Positions 33,336 through 41,580 of a DNA stretch of 45,134 nt are shown here, one piece after another. The notes under the pieces were generated by a model, which saw nothing but the letters and a program-made list of their open reading frames with translations, made no database searches and had not been told where the DNA came from. This DNA is from G020348385 sp964410125 (GTDB lineage: Bacteria > Acidobacteriota > Aminicenantia > Aminicenantales > Aminicenantaceae), in the NCBI GenBank assembly GCA_964410125.1, contig CAYPGQ010000028.1:1-45134 (forward strand), read 5' to 3'. The first letter of the stretch is position 1. Every line of letters starts with the position of its first letter. The position numbers and the translations under genes were made by a program.

Positions 33336-33353
33336 CTCAATTCTTCAATTGAG
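33336..33353 (+). terminator. Small hairpin after the deacetylase gene
   Basis: CTCAATT and AATTGAG form a perfect 7-base stem with a CTTC loop just after the stop at 33331. There is no clear T-run downstream, so termination would be weak or factor-dependent. Confidence 0.35.
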
Positions 33354-33377
33354 CGATTCAGTCTTGATCCGTTTCAT

Positions 33378-33406
33378 TTGACATCCCCCACATTTGTATA
33401 TATATA
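33378..33406 (+). promoter_or_regulatory. Putative sigma-70 promoter of the kinase gene
   Basis: TTGACA (33378-33383), a 17-base spacer and TATATA (33401-33406), 25 bases before the ATG at 33432. Confidence 0.6.
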
Positions 33407-33431
33407 TGTTGTTATAAAATGGAGGGAATCA

Positions 33432-35966
33432 ATGGCAGTAAAATGCCCCAAATGCCATTTCGATAATACCGATACAGCAAGGTTTTGCAGCAATTGCGCT
33501 TCTCCTCTCCAAGAAATTCCTATCGCTCACACCAGGACCATAGAAACTCCGATCGAGGGATTGACCACAGGCGCTACTTTTGCTGAGAGATACCAAATTA
33601 TCGAACAACTGGGTGTGGGAGGGATGGGGAAGGTTTACCGGGCAGTGGATAAGAAGCTGAACGAAGAAGTTGCTCTCAAACTCATAAGACCAGATGTTGC
33701 ATCTGATAAAAAAACAATCGCTAGATTTGGAAACGAGTTAAAACTGGCCCGCAAGATCGTTCACAGAAATGTGGGACGCATGTATGAGCTCATGGAAGAG
33801 GGGGGAACGCACTTCATCACGATGGAGTATGTTCCTGGCGAGGATTTGAAAAGCTTCATTAAAAGGTCGAGGCAGTTGACTGTGGGAACAGCGATCACAA
33901 TCGCCAAACAAGTCTGTGAAGGCTTAGCTGAGGCTCACAGGTTGGGCATTGTCCACCGTGATCTAAAGCCCAGCAACGTCATGATCGATAAAGAGGGGAA
34001 TGCCCGGATCATGGATTTTGGAATAGCCCGCTCGCTTAAGTCTAAGGGAATTACGCGGGAAGGCGTCGTTATCGGGACTCCTGATTACATGTCGCCTGAG
34101 CAAGCGGATGGAAAAGAGGCGGACCAACTTTCTGATATTTATTCGTTGGGAGTTATTCTTTATGTGATGGGCACTGGCAGAGTCCCATTTGAGGGAGATT
34201 CAGACTTGAGTGTCGCTTTGAAGCATAAAACAGAAATTCCATTAGATCCGATAAAATTCAATGCGCAGATTCCGGGTAGTCTTAATAGTCTGATACTCAA
34301 GTGCATGGAGAAGGAAAAAGAGAAAAGGTATCAAGGGGCAGAAGAACTGTTTTCGGAATTGGCCAAGATAGAAAGAGATATTTCCACGACAGAGAGATTT
34401 GTTCCTGAGGAAAGGCCAAAAAGGGAAGTTCCGAGAAAGCGTCTTCAGCCTTTTCTGATTGCAGGAATCCTCATAATAGTTGTGGCTGTAATTGTCGTAG
34501 GATATCTGTCGTTGAGTAAATCCGGGCAAATGGGGGAGCCTATAGGAGACTTAGGGCAAAACTCCATTGCGGTTTTACCTTTTCGAGATTTAAGCCCTCA
34601 AAAAGACCAGGCTCATCTCTGTTTCGGCATGATTGATGCGATCAATGGAAAACTCACTCAACTTGGAGAATTAAAAGTTGCTGCTGCAACCTCTGTGGTG
34701 CGTTATAAAGATACAGAAAAGTCCATTAAAGAAATTGGTGAAGAAATAGGCGTTTTAAACATTCTAGAAGGAAGCATCCAAATGGAAGGAAATAGAATCC
34801 GTGTTATAAGCACACTGGTAAATGTAGAGACCAGTTTTCAACTATGGTCAGAAACTTTCGAAGAAGAACGTGAAAATATCTTTAATATCCAGGATGAAGT
34901 ATCAAAGGCTATTGCTGGGGCCTTAGAACTGGAACTAACAGCAGGTTCCCGAGATGTTACGCAAACATCTCTTCAAAAAAATCTTGAAGCTTATGATTAT
35001 TACCTGAAGGGAAAGTATATTTTGGAAAGCAGGTATCTTGTTTCTGAGAAGGAAGAAGATTTTCAAGATGCTATAAAAATGTATAAAAAAGCGGTAGAAA
35101 TCGAGCCAGATTATGCTTTGGGCCATACCGGATTGGGTTGGGCTTACGAAAGTCATTATATTAACACTCGAGATAATGAATACCGCAATCTGGGGATTGA
35201 GTCGTGTGAAATGGCATATAAATTAGATCCGAATTTAGCTCAAACAAATGCATTGATGGGATATCACAATTTTGAATTGAGAAGAGAATATAACAAAGGT
35301 TATCAATATTATAAAAGAGGTTTAGAAATAGACAAAAACAACTTTGAGATCAATTTTACAGTGGGTTGTTCATCCTTGATCCATGGTCTATATTACCAGA
35401 CTATAAAATTCCTTTTAAAAGCCGTTGAGCTCAATCCTTATTTTTTTTGGAATCAGCATAAACTATATGAAGCATTTATGTACACAGGGGATTTGGAAAA
35501 ATCCGAGTTTTATGTTAAGCGAGGAAGAGAGTTATACCCGCATAAGGTTATTTTCCTTTGCGATTACGCCTATCTTCTAACAATGAAGAAAGAATTCGAT
35601 GAGGCCGAAAAAATATTGGAAGAAGCAGAAAAATTGGATCCAGATAATACTAAAATTAATTATGACGACCGCCTGCGGCTGCAAGATATCCCATATTACA
35701 AAGCTTTATTATTTGCAGCGCGGGGAGAGAAAGAAAAGGCGCTGGCACTATATCAACATCAATATGTTTATGCGCTTTTGGGAATGAAAGACGAAGCGAT
35801 TGGGATAATGGAAGAAAGGATAAAGAATGGTGCCAGGTTCCGTTACCTTATCTTACAAAATAATCATTTTTATGACAATCTGCGGAATGATCCTCGTTTC
35901 GAAAAAATTGTACAAGATGCTAAAGTGAGATATGAAGAATATGTGAAAAAGTATGGAAATTTATAG
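33432..35966 (+). CDS. Zinc-ribbon Ser/Thr protein kinase with transmembrane helix and TPR domain
   Basis: An 844-residue receptor kinase. A zinc ribbon (Cys5, Cys8, Cys19, Cys22) opens the protein. A PknB-type kinase follows: GVGGMG loop 61-66, Lys83, HRDLKPSN with Asp177, DFG 195-197 and GTPDYMSPEQ. A transmembrane helix lies at about 341-360. The extracytoplasmic part starts with a domain of about 130 residues (SIAVLPFRDLS onward), as in TPR-linked adenylate cyclases and TolB-like proteins, then TPR repeats (about 530-844). The ATG at 33432 has GGAGGG five bases upstream; the frame extends further back only over the promoter. The TPR half is noticeably more AT-rich than the kinase half. 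The TAG stop is followed in frame by a second zinc-ribbon remnant. Confidence 0.88.
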   Translation: MAVKCPKCHFDNTDTARFCSNCASPLQEIPIAHTRTIETPIEGLTTGATFAERYQIIEQLGVGGMGKVYRAVDKKLNEEVALKLIRPDVASDKKTIARFGNELKLARKIVHRNVGRMYELMEEGGTHFITMEYVPGEDLKSFIKRSRQLTVGTAITIAKQVCEGLAEAHRLGIVHRDLKPSNVMIDKEGNARIMDFGIARSLKSKGITREGVVIGTPDYMSPEQADGKEADQLSDIYSLGVILYVMGTGRVPFEGDSDLSVALKHKTEIPLDPIKFNAQIPGSLNSLILKCMEKEKEKRYQGAEELFSELAKIERDISTTERFVPEERPKREVPRKRLQPFLIAGILIIVVAVIVVGYLSLSKSGQMGEPIGDLGQNSIAVLPFRDLSPQKDQAHLCFGMIDAINGKLTQLGELKVAAATSVVRYKDTEKSIKEIGEEIGVLNILEGSIQMEGNRIRVISTLVNVETSFQLWSETFEEERENIFNIQDEVSKAIAGALELELTAGSRDVTQTSLQKNLEAYDYYLKGKYILESRYLVSEKEEDFQDAIKMYKKAVEIEPDYALGHTGLGWAYESHYINTRDNEYRNLGIESCEMAYKLDPNLAQTNALMGYHNFELRREYNKGYQYYKRGLEIDKNNFEINFTVGCSSLIHGLYYQTIKFLLKAVELNPYFFWNQHKLYEAFMYTGDLEKSEFYVKRGRELYPHKVIFLCDYAYLLTMKKEFDEAEKILEEAEKLDPDNTKINYDDRLRLQDIPYYKALLFAARGEKEKALALYQHQYVYALLGMKDEAIGIMEERIKNGARFRYLILQNNHFYDNLRNDPRFEKIVQDAKVRYEEYVKKYGNL

Positions 35967-36050
35967 ATAAAATGTCCTAAATGTTATTCCAATAATCCTG
36001 ATTTCTTACGCTTTTGTTCTGAGTGTGCTGCACCGCATGAATTTTCCTGA
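35967..36050 (+). pseudogene. In-frame zinc-ribbon remnant directly after the kinase stop codon
   Basis: The 27 codons after the TAG at 35964-35966, in the same frame and ending in TGA, encode IKCPKC, then RFCSEC and AAP, ending HEFS. This closely resembles the zinc ribbon that opens the kinase (VKCPKC, RFCSNC, ASP). It has no start codon and no ribosome binding site. I read it as the surviving 5-prime end of a second, tandem kinase-type gene lost by deletion, or as a C-terminal ribbon cut off by a new stop codon. Confidence 0.65.
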
Positions 36051-36067
36051 TGATTGAGCGAAAGATC

Positions 36068-36096
36068 TTGACGTAGTGTACATTTAATTGTATATT
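36068..36096 (+). promoter_or_regulatory. Putative sigma-70 promoter and operator of the toxin-antitoxin pair
   Basis: TTGACG (36068-36073), a 17-base spacer and TATATT (36091-36096), about 40 bases before the antitoxin ATG. GTACATTTA occurs twice in direct orientation, at 36078-36086 and 36115-36123, flanking the -10 region as autoregulatory sites often do. Confidence 0.55.
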
Positions 36097-36133
36097 TAAA
36101 TTGGATAGTTAACAGTACATTTAGGAGTTACAA

Positions 36134-36415
36134 ATGATTACAGTTGAAGAAAAGACCACGATCGTAGGGGTGGCAGAACTAAGGAAAATGATATCCGATA
36201 TATTGGAGAAGGTTAAATCTAACAAAGTCATACTGACCAGGAGAAATAAGCCTGTCGGAGTCATCGTCGATTATGAAGAGTACAAAAAAATGGAAGAAAT
36301 AATTGATACTTTTGAAGATTACATTTTAGGCTATTTAGCCAAGGAGAGAGCTCAGAGAAAAGGCAAAAAATTAATAACACTGGAGGAGGCTGAGAGGCGG
36401 TTGGGGCTGAAATAG
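36134..36415 (+). CDS. Phd/YefM-type antitoxin
   Basis: A 93-residue protein. The N-terminal half fits the Phd/YefM fold: VGVAELRKMISDILEKV, then ILTRRNKPVGVIVDYEEYKKM. The C-terminal half is charged and helical, the part expected to wrap the toxin. AGGAG sits six bases before the ATG. Its stop overlaps the toxin start by one base (TAGTG). It should neutralise the toxin and repress the promoter at 36068 together with it. Confidence 0.85.
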   Translation: MITVEEKTTIVGVAELRKMISDILEKVKSNKVILTRRNKPVGVIVDYEEYKKMEEIIDTFEDYILGYLAKERAQRKGKKLITLEEAERRLGLK

Positions 36416-36708
36416 TGTTCAAAGTACTAATCGATGAGCTGGTTTTTAAAAAAGATTTTAAAAAAATCGATAAAACAGATCAATTAAGAATCATAAAGAC
36501 TATCCGCAAAAAATTAACCTCTAAACCTGAGGAGTTCGGCAAGCCTCTTGCCGGAGAATTGAAGGGGTATTGGAAATTGAGAATCGGTGAATATAGAGTC
36601 ATCTATGAAATTGAAAAAGATAAAATTATAGTTTATGTCATTATGGTAGGTTACAGAAGAGATGAAGAAGCTTACAAAAAAGCAATAATAAGACTAGGTT
36701 TGAAATAA
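36415..36708 (+). CDS. RelE/ParE-superfamily toxin
   Basis: A 97-residue protein starting at a GTG that overlaps the antitoxin stop. KPLAGELKGYWKLRIGEYRVIYEIE is the RelE/ParE core, with the conserved WKLRIGEYRVIY strand pair, followed by VGYRRDEEAY. RelE-type toxins cut ribosome-bound mRNA while ParE-type ones inhibit gyrase; the motif leans to RelE. The region is AT-rich and lies next to a broken gene end, consistent with a recently acquired small module. Confidence 0.87.
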   Translation: MFKVLIDELVFKKDFKKIDKTDQLRIIKTIRKKLTSKPEEFGKPLAGELKGYWKLRIGEYRVIYEIEKDKIIVYVIMVGYRRDEEAYKKAIIRLGLK

Positions 36709-36776
36709 AAAAGCAGCATTTTTTTTTGGGACTCCTCAGATGCAAATTCAAGATATTAAAGATTTTGGGAAGTTGA

Positions 36777-37478
36777 TTATTCAATCAGATCTTGGATTTT
36801 CTCTCTAATATGATCCCGCAATTCTTCGGTCGAGAGATTTTGAATTTTTTCTGGTGAAATCGGCTGGCCGAATTTGATTTTGACCGGTCTTGGCCGGATC
36901 AGCCAGGATCCCTTATGTTTAAGCTGGAACAGACCTGACAATCCAATCGGGAAAATCGGAACGCCAGCCTGCTTGGCCAGATGAAACGGAAGCTTTTTGA
37001 ATTGACCGAGATTGCCATTCAATGTCCGATGCCCTTCTGGCAGGATGATGATGGATCTGCCTTTTTTCAGGATTTTTTCGGTCCTCTTCATGCTCTTTAT
37101 CGAGGCGTGGATGTTTTTCCGGTCGATCGGGATGTTTCCCACGCGACGGATAGCCCAACCATAGACAGGCCACTTGAACTGGCGCAGAGCCTCGACTGCC
37201 CGGATAAATGTGGGGACATAAGCCTCCAGCAAAGGGATATCGAACAAGCTCTCGTGATTGGACATAAAAAGGTAAGTTTTATTCGGTTTAACGTTTTCAG
37301 CTCCCTCCGAATGGACCTTGATAAACAGGATCTTGAATAGAAGCTTCAGGCTTTTTTTTATAAAAGGATCGAGAGTTTTTTGCCGTATAAAAAATGAGAG
37401 AACAATGTAAATGAATAAAAGAAAAATAAAATACAAGCCGCCCACTATCCAGGCATAGGCTGAGATCAGGTGTTTCAT
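36777..37478 (-). CDS. 1-acylglycerol-3-phosphate acyltransferase (PlsC family)
   Basis: A 233-residue membrane acyltransferase. A hydrophobic helix at 8-30 is followed by the catalytic SNHESLFD (His75, Asp80), the RRVGNIPIDR substrate block and LPEGHRT (147-152). It transfers an acyl chain to lysophosphatidic acid or a similar acceptor. The ATG at 37478 overlaps the stop of the lipid kinase gene (ATGA), so the two are translationally coupled; an alternative ATG at 37511 lies inside that gene. Together the pair could phosphorylate a lipid and then acylate it, or feed phosphatidic acid synthesis. Confidence 0.88.
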   Translation of the reverse strand: MKHLISAYAWIVGGLYFIFLLFIYIVLSFFIRQKTLDPFIKKSLKLLFKILFIKVHSEGAENVKPNKTYLFMSNHESLFDIPLLEAYVPTFIRAVEALRQFKWPVYGWAIRRVGNIPIDRKNIHASIKSMKRTEKILKKGRSIIILPEGHRTLNGNLGQFKKLPFHLAKQAGVPIFPIGLSGLFQLKHKGSWLIRPRPVKIKFGQPISPEKIQNLSTEELRDHIREKIQDLIE

Positions 37479-38365
37479 TTCCAGAACACAGGGACAGCCT
37501 GGTGGAGGCATTCTACCGAGACAGGTGTAATCCCTACCAGTTCGCCATCAGGCGTTAGAACCTTGGGGATGTCGGTCTCGACCGAGATTTTTTTCGCTTT
37601 GATCTGCTCGACTTCGTCCAAATGAATATGTTCCCCGGTGAATATCTTAGGGAAGCACTGGATCAGCCTTCGCCGTGTAGCTTTGCCCAGGAGGGTGACA
37701 TCGAGCAGCCCGTCGTCTATCTCGGCATTCGGTGCCATTAAAAAATTGGCTGTGTAGCGCGTGTTGGAGATCTCGACAAAGATATTTTCCCTTTCGAAAA
37801 TTTTTCCATCAGCCTCGATCTTCACCCTGTAGGCTTTCAGGAAAACCATCTGGTATAACACACCGAATGTGTAGGCGACGTTTCCGAAAATTTTAAGTTT
37901 GTGGGCCGTTTTCCCAACATCCGCCACAAATCCCAGGCCTAAGATATTGAGAAAATAATAATCCTGGCCATGCGTGTGATACTTTCCCACATCCACATAT
38001 CTCGGTTTTCCCAACCTGATGATCTCGATGGCATTTTCCCAGCGGGAGACATCCAGCTCAAAATCGCGGGCAAAGGCGTTCCCGGTACCTATCGGTAGGA
38101 CACCGAGCGGGATTTTCCCCGTGTCCGGGTTTTTGTAGTATCCGTTGATGACTTCAAACAGAGTGCCATCGCCTCCTGCGGCTATGACACCATCGTATTG
38201 GGAAAAATCCGCCTTTCCCACGATGTCCACAGCATGTTCGGGATAATCGGTGATCCTTAGGTTGAATTTTATGTCCTTATCGATGAAGCAGGCCTCTACA
38301 TCGGGAAGGATTTTTTTTGCCCGTTTATGAGCAGCATGGGCATTGTAAACGAGTAACACTTTCAT
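37475..38365 (-). CDS. Diacylglycerol-kinase-family lipid kinase
   Basis: A 296-residue member of the DagK/YegS/BmrU family. The nucleotide loop AAGGDGTLFEVING (GGDGT at 64-68) and the LPIGTGNAFARD block (91-101) are complete. The C-terminal half is the beta-sandwich lipid-binding domain, with NAEIDDGLLDV. It should phosphorylate diacylglycerol or a related lipid, possibly a sphingoid lipid. GAGG lies six bases before the ATG at 38365. It is the first gene of a two-gene operon with the PlsC acyltransferase. Confidence 0.9.
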   Translation of the reverse strand: MKVLLVYNAHAAHKRAKKILPDVEACFIDKDIKFNLRITDYPEHAVDIVGKADFSQYDGVIAAGGDGTLFEVINGYYKNPDTGKIPLGVLPIGTGNAFARDFELDVSRWENAIEIIRLGKPRYVDVGKYHTHGQDYYFLNILGLGFVADVGKTAHKLKIFGNVAYTFGVLYQMVFLKAYRVKIEADGKIFERENIFVEISNTRYTANFLMAPNAEIDDGLLDVTLLGKATRRRLIQCFPKIFTGEHIHLDEVEQIKAKKISVETDIPKVLTPDGELVGITPVSVECLHQAVPVFWK

Positions 38366-38470
38366 CAGAACCTCTATCGTTTAATCGAAAAAATGGCTAT
38401 CCAATAGGAACATTTTTTCCAATTATATGTCAAGCAAGTTGGAAAATTGAGGCAAAAGAGATGAAAAAAA

Positions 38471-38508
38471 TGTGCATTTCCGTACACCACTTGTTTCGAT
38501 TTTGAACA
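38471..38508. promoter_or_regulatory. Tandem activator-type operator upstream of the third permease gene
   Basis: TGTGCATTTCCGTACA (38471-38486) and GTTTCGATTTTGAACA (38493-38508) end 22 bases apart. They resemble the pair at 23864-23900 in half-site ends (TGT and G-ACA), in the central ATTT and in helical spacing. They lie 65 bases or more upstream of the -24 element at 38574. Confidence 0.45.
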
Positions 38509-38573
38509 TTGTAAAAATCGACTCTTTGTAATCCCCATAAAACTATATCTGATAAATCAGCTCCAGTCTCTGT

Positions 38574-38589
38574 TGGCATGAAACTTGGA
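38574..38589 (+). promoter_or_regulatory. Sigma-54-like promoter of the third permease gene (one -12 mismatch)
   Basis: TGGCATGAAACTTGGA keeps a perfect -24 element and spacing but has TTGG instead of TTGC at -12. The -12 position lies 24 bases before the ATG at 38612, as in the other two permease genes. Confidence 0.55.
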
Positions 38590-38611
38590 TATATACCTGG
38601 TGGAGGCCAAG

Positions 38612-40957
38612 ATGTTCAAAAATTATCTATTGATCGCTGCGAGACTAATCAAAAAAAATAAGCTCTACAGTTTCATCAATATCTTTGGTCTGGCCATCGG
38701 ATTGGCCACTTGCCTTTTGATTCTGTTGTGGATCAATGATGAGCTGAGCTATGACCGGTTTCATCAGAACGGGGACCATCTATATAAGGTTGTTTGTTCT
38801 GATCTTTTAGCGAATGACAAGTATGCTGTCACGACTCCCGCTCTCGCCCCGGCTATGGAACAGGAATTTTCTGAGGTTGTTGCAGCCGCCAGGTACTATG
38901 AACCGGGAAACTTGGTGGTTAAATTTGGCGACAAGAAGTCTTTGGAAGATGACGTGGCTTTTGTGGATCCGCAGTTCTTGACAATTTTTTCTTTCTCCAT
39001 GATTAAGGGAAATCCACAAACAGCTCTATCAGCCCCTTTATCCGCGGTCCTTATAGAATCGCAGGCCCAAAAATATTTCGGCGCAGAGGATCCGATCGGA
39101 AAAACGCTCACCATTGCAGGGCGTTTTGATTTCAAAGTTACCGGGTTGATGGAAGATCCGCCGCCCAATTCCCATTTGAGTTTTGATATGCTTGTACCCG
39201 TCGAATTTCTCGAAGAGTTTGGATGGAATCTGGAACAATGGGATCGTTTTTTCATAAATACTTATGTGCAGCTCCATCCAGAGAGTGCTGTGATCGAGAA
39301 GGGGAGACTATCCGCATATCTCCGCTCAAAAGTCGAAGATTCGGAAAATCTTGAGTTGCTTTTATTCCCTGTGAAAGACATTCATTTGCACTCGTCGGAA
39401 ATCGGCGCAATGGGGAGGACAGGGGATATAAGAAATGTTTATCTGTTCTCGATCATCTCTATTTTTGTCTTGTTGATCGCGTGTATTAATTTCATGAACT
39501 TGAGCACAACCCAATCCGGAAAACGGATCAAAGAGATCGGGATGAGGAAAGTTGTCGGTGCTTCTCGAAAAGATATCATCAAACAATTTTATGGGGAATC
39601 TATCCTTATGGCCCTTGTGGCGTTGGCACTGGCGTTCATTCTGATCGAGCTTTTCCTGCCAGTCTTTAATGGACTTTCGGGCAAAGAATTGAGATTGGAT
39701 TTTTCTGGGAATTATGGATTTTTTCTGGTTGTCCTAGGAATCGTTTTCGCGACAGGCTTCATCTCAGGAAGTTATCCCGCTCTGTTGCTCTCCTCTTTTA
39801 AGCCAGTCGAGATGTTTCGAGGAAAATGGGCATCTGGATCCAATTTTCAGTCCATTTCGCGCAAATTCCTTGTGGTAGCCCAGTTTTCCATCTCGATTGT
39901 CCTTATCATCGGGACAGCCATTGTTTACGCACAGATGGATTTTTTACGACACAGAAAATTAGGATTTGATCACGAGCATATTATTTCCATGGAATTGACA
40001 CAGAACCTCCGGCAAAAATATGACGTGATGAAGACCGATCTCCTCGATCTATCTTTTGTTTCCCAAGTGACATCTGCTTCGAAAAGACCATTCACCCACA
40101 TAAGTTCGACGGATTGGCACAGCCCGGACAACTCCCGATATGTCCGGCTTGCCTTTACGGATGTGGGATATGACTATCTGGAAACATTCGGGTTGGAATT
40201 GGCGGAAGGAAGGTTTTTTTCAAAAGAATATTCCTTGGATGAGAATAATTACATCCTGAATGAGACAGCTGTCCAGCAGATGGGATTTGCGAATCCTTTG
40301 GGCCAGGAGGTTGAAATCTTTGACAGAAAGGGGGCTGTTATCGGTGTGGTCAAAGATTATCACTATGAGTCTCTCCATTCACCGGTTGGACCGCTCGCGT
40401 TGAGGTTCGGAGAAGGAGGTCAGACCTATCTTTATGCAAAGATACGACCGACTAACCTCCAGGATGCCTTGAAAGATTTCGAAGGGATCTGGAACGGATT
40501 GGAACTGGACTATCCTTTCAATTACAGATTTTTCGATACGGATTTTGATGGTATGTACAGGACAGAAAATAGGTTCAAAAAGATCTTGGGCTATTTTGCC
40601 ATTTTTGCGGTTTTCATTTCTTGTTTGGGCCTTTTTGGCTTGGCTTGTTATCTAACAGAGCAACGGACAAAGGAGATCGGTATCCGCAAGGTGCTCGGAG
40701 CCTCGATTCCTCGGTTGATCCTGATGTTTTCGAAGGAATTCGCCAAATGGGTGATCGTCGCCAATCTGATCGCTTGGCCTGTCGCCTATTTTGCCATGTC
40801 CAAGTGGCTGCAGGGATTTGCTTATCGAACAGGCATTCAGATCTGGATATTCCTGTTGTCCTCTTTTTTGGCTTTGCTTATCGCGCTCAGCACTGTCACC
40901 ATCCATACAACCAAAGCTGCGCTGGCTAATCCATCGGATTGTTTAAAGTACGAGTGA
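38612..40957 (+). CDS. FtsX/MacB-type ABC transporter permease (third copy)
   Basis: A 781-residue permease, collinear with the two at 21364 and 23985: N-terminal helix SFINIFGLAIGLATCLLILLW, MacB-type periplasmic domain, FtsX block with GMRKVVGASRKDIIKQFYGES, second periplasmic domain, and a final FtsX block with GIRKVLGAS ending PSDCLKYE. The ATG at 38612 has GGAGG five bases upstream; a TTG nine codons earlier is in frame but overlaps the -12 promoter element, so it was rejected. No ATPase gene is adjacent. A related operator and promoter suggest regulation with the other permeases. Confidence 0.87.
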   Translation: MFKNYLLIAARLIKKNKLYSFINIFGLAIGLATCLLILLWINDELSYDRFHQNGDHLYKVVCSDLLANDKYAVTTPALAPAMEQEFSEVVAAARYYEPGNLVVKFGDKKSLEDDVAFVDPQFLTIFSFSMIKGNPQTALSAPLSAVLIESQAQKYFGAEDPIGKTLTIAGRFDFKVTGLMEDPPPNSHLSFDMLVPVEFLEEFGWNLEQWDRFFINTYVQLHPESAVIEKGRLSAYLRSKVEDSENLELLLFPVKDIHLHSSEIGAMGRTGDIRNVYLFSIISIFVLLIACINFMNLSTTQSGKRIKEIGMRKVVGASRKDIIKQFYGESILMALVALALAFILIELFLPVFNGLSGKELRLDFSGNYGFFLVVLGIVFATGFISGSYPALLLSSFKPVEMFRGKWASGSNFQSISRKFLVVAQFSISIVLIIGTAIVYAQMDFLRHRKLGFDHEHIISMELTQNLRQKYDVMKTDLLDLSFVSQVTSASKRPFTHISSTDWHSPDNSRYVRLAFTDVGYDYLETFGLELAEGRFFSKEYSLDENNYILNETAVQQMGFANPLGQEVEIFDRKGAVIGVVKDYHYESLHSPVGPLALRFGEGGQTYLYAKIRPTNLQDALKDFEGIWNGLELDYPFNYRFFDTDFDGMYRTENRFKKILGYFAIFAVFISCLGLFGLACYLTEQRTKEIGIRKVLGASIPRLILMFSKEFAKWVIVANLIAWPVAYFAMSKWLQGFAYRTGIQIWIFLLSSFLALLIALSTVTIHTTKAALANPSDCLKYE

Positions 40958-40973
40958 CGTCTTACCTCATTTT

Positions 40974-41213
40974 TCACGGATTCTCGTGATTTCGAAAACG
41001 ACCGGATTGTAGGCATCTGGGCAGGCATGCGTTTTTGTATTCTGTGAATTCCGCGACATCCTCGATTTTATGCAAGGCACAGGATCCTTTGATCACTTTC
41101 GCTTGCACCGCAGTTATTGTCTTTGCTTCTGAATATGTTCCATACAGAAAAGCAGGATAAGTTGCCGCCAAGGCAGCACAAGGAACGGTTTTACAGAAAT
41201 CTCGTCTTTTCAT
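40974..41213 (-). CDS. Small protein with twin-arginine-like signal and cysteine-containing tail
   Basis: A 79-residue protein. MKRRDFCKTVPCAALAA looks like a short Tat-type signal (RRDFCK). The remaining 50 residues contain VQAKVIKGSCALHKIEDVAEFTEY and NACLPRCLQ, whose spacing recalls small Cys-containing TIGR04076-like proteins, but the match is weak. Its ribosome binding site (GAGGAGGG) lies in the last codons of the preceding gene, so it is the last gene of the peptidase operon. It may be a remnant of a longer protein. Confidence 0.5.
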   Translation of the reverse strand: MKRRDFCKTVPCAALAATYPAFLYGTYSEAKTITAVQAKVIKGSCALHKIEDVAEFTEYKNACLPRCLQSGRFRNHENP

Positions 41214-41217
41214 CGTT

Positions 41218-41580
41218 TTATCCCTCCTCGATCCATAAATCCCGATCTAAATCTTTCCAGAATTCTAGCCGCATGCTGCTGTGGTCGAAGACATCTGTGT
41301 AATAGGGATCATTTTTTTTATATTCCTCATAAGGACCCTCATAATCTGCGCGCCGGGTTTTGTAAGCTTCGTAATCTGCCAGGCTGTCGTATTCCCACAT
41401 GATGAAGTGCCTATTGGATTCTTCTCCTGCCACGGTTTTGACAAAATACCTCACGCTCTTCCATTCTTTGAAGAGTTCCCGGTGATCGTTTACCCATTTG
41501 ATCCAGCGGCGGATTGCTTCGTCATGCTTTTCCTGTTTTCCTTCGGTCACAAGCCAGCTTTCTACTTCGAAGACTGCCAT
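41218..41580 (-). CDS. Dimeric alpha-beta-barrel (NIPSNAP/ABM-like) protein
   Basis: A 120-residue soluble protein. The pattern FEVESWLVTEGKQEKHDEAIRRWIKWVNDH, then RYFVKTV, then HFIMWEYDSLADYEAY is a ferredoxin-like alpha/beta fold typical of dimeric alpha-beta-barrel proteins. These include monooxygenase-like and NIPSNAP-like proteins, often without known substrate. AAGGAGG precedes the ATG, which overlaps the stop of the Tat-signal gene by one base (TGATG). It lacks an export signal although both neighbours have one; a complex with a Tat-exported neighbour is possible. Confidence 0.65.
   Translation of the reverse strand: MAVFEVESWLVTEGKQEKHDEAIRRWIKWVNDHRELFKEWKSVRYFVKTVAGEESNRHFIMWEYDSLADYEAYKTRRADYEGPYEEYKKNDPYYTDVFDHSSMRLEFWKDLDRDLWIEEG

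Noticed and set aside
33384..33415. TA dinucleotide run as a meaningful repeat
   Set aside because: It is adequately explained as the -10 region of the kinase promoter.
35964..36050. The TAG as a recoded pyrrolysine codon
   Set aside because: No supporting element is visible and a duplicated-gene remnant explains the in-frame ribbon more simply.
36709..36740. A/T runs after the toxin gene as an intrinsic terminator
   Set aside because: The complementary bases do not form a stem with a loop of usable size.
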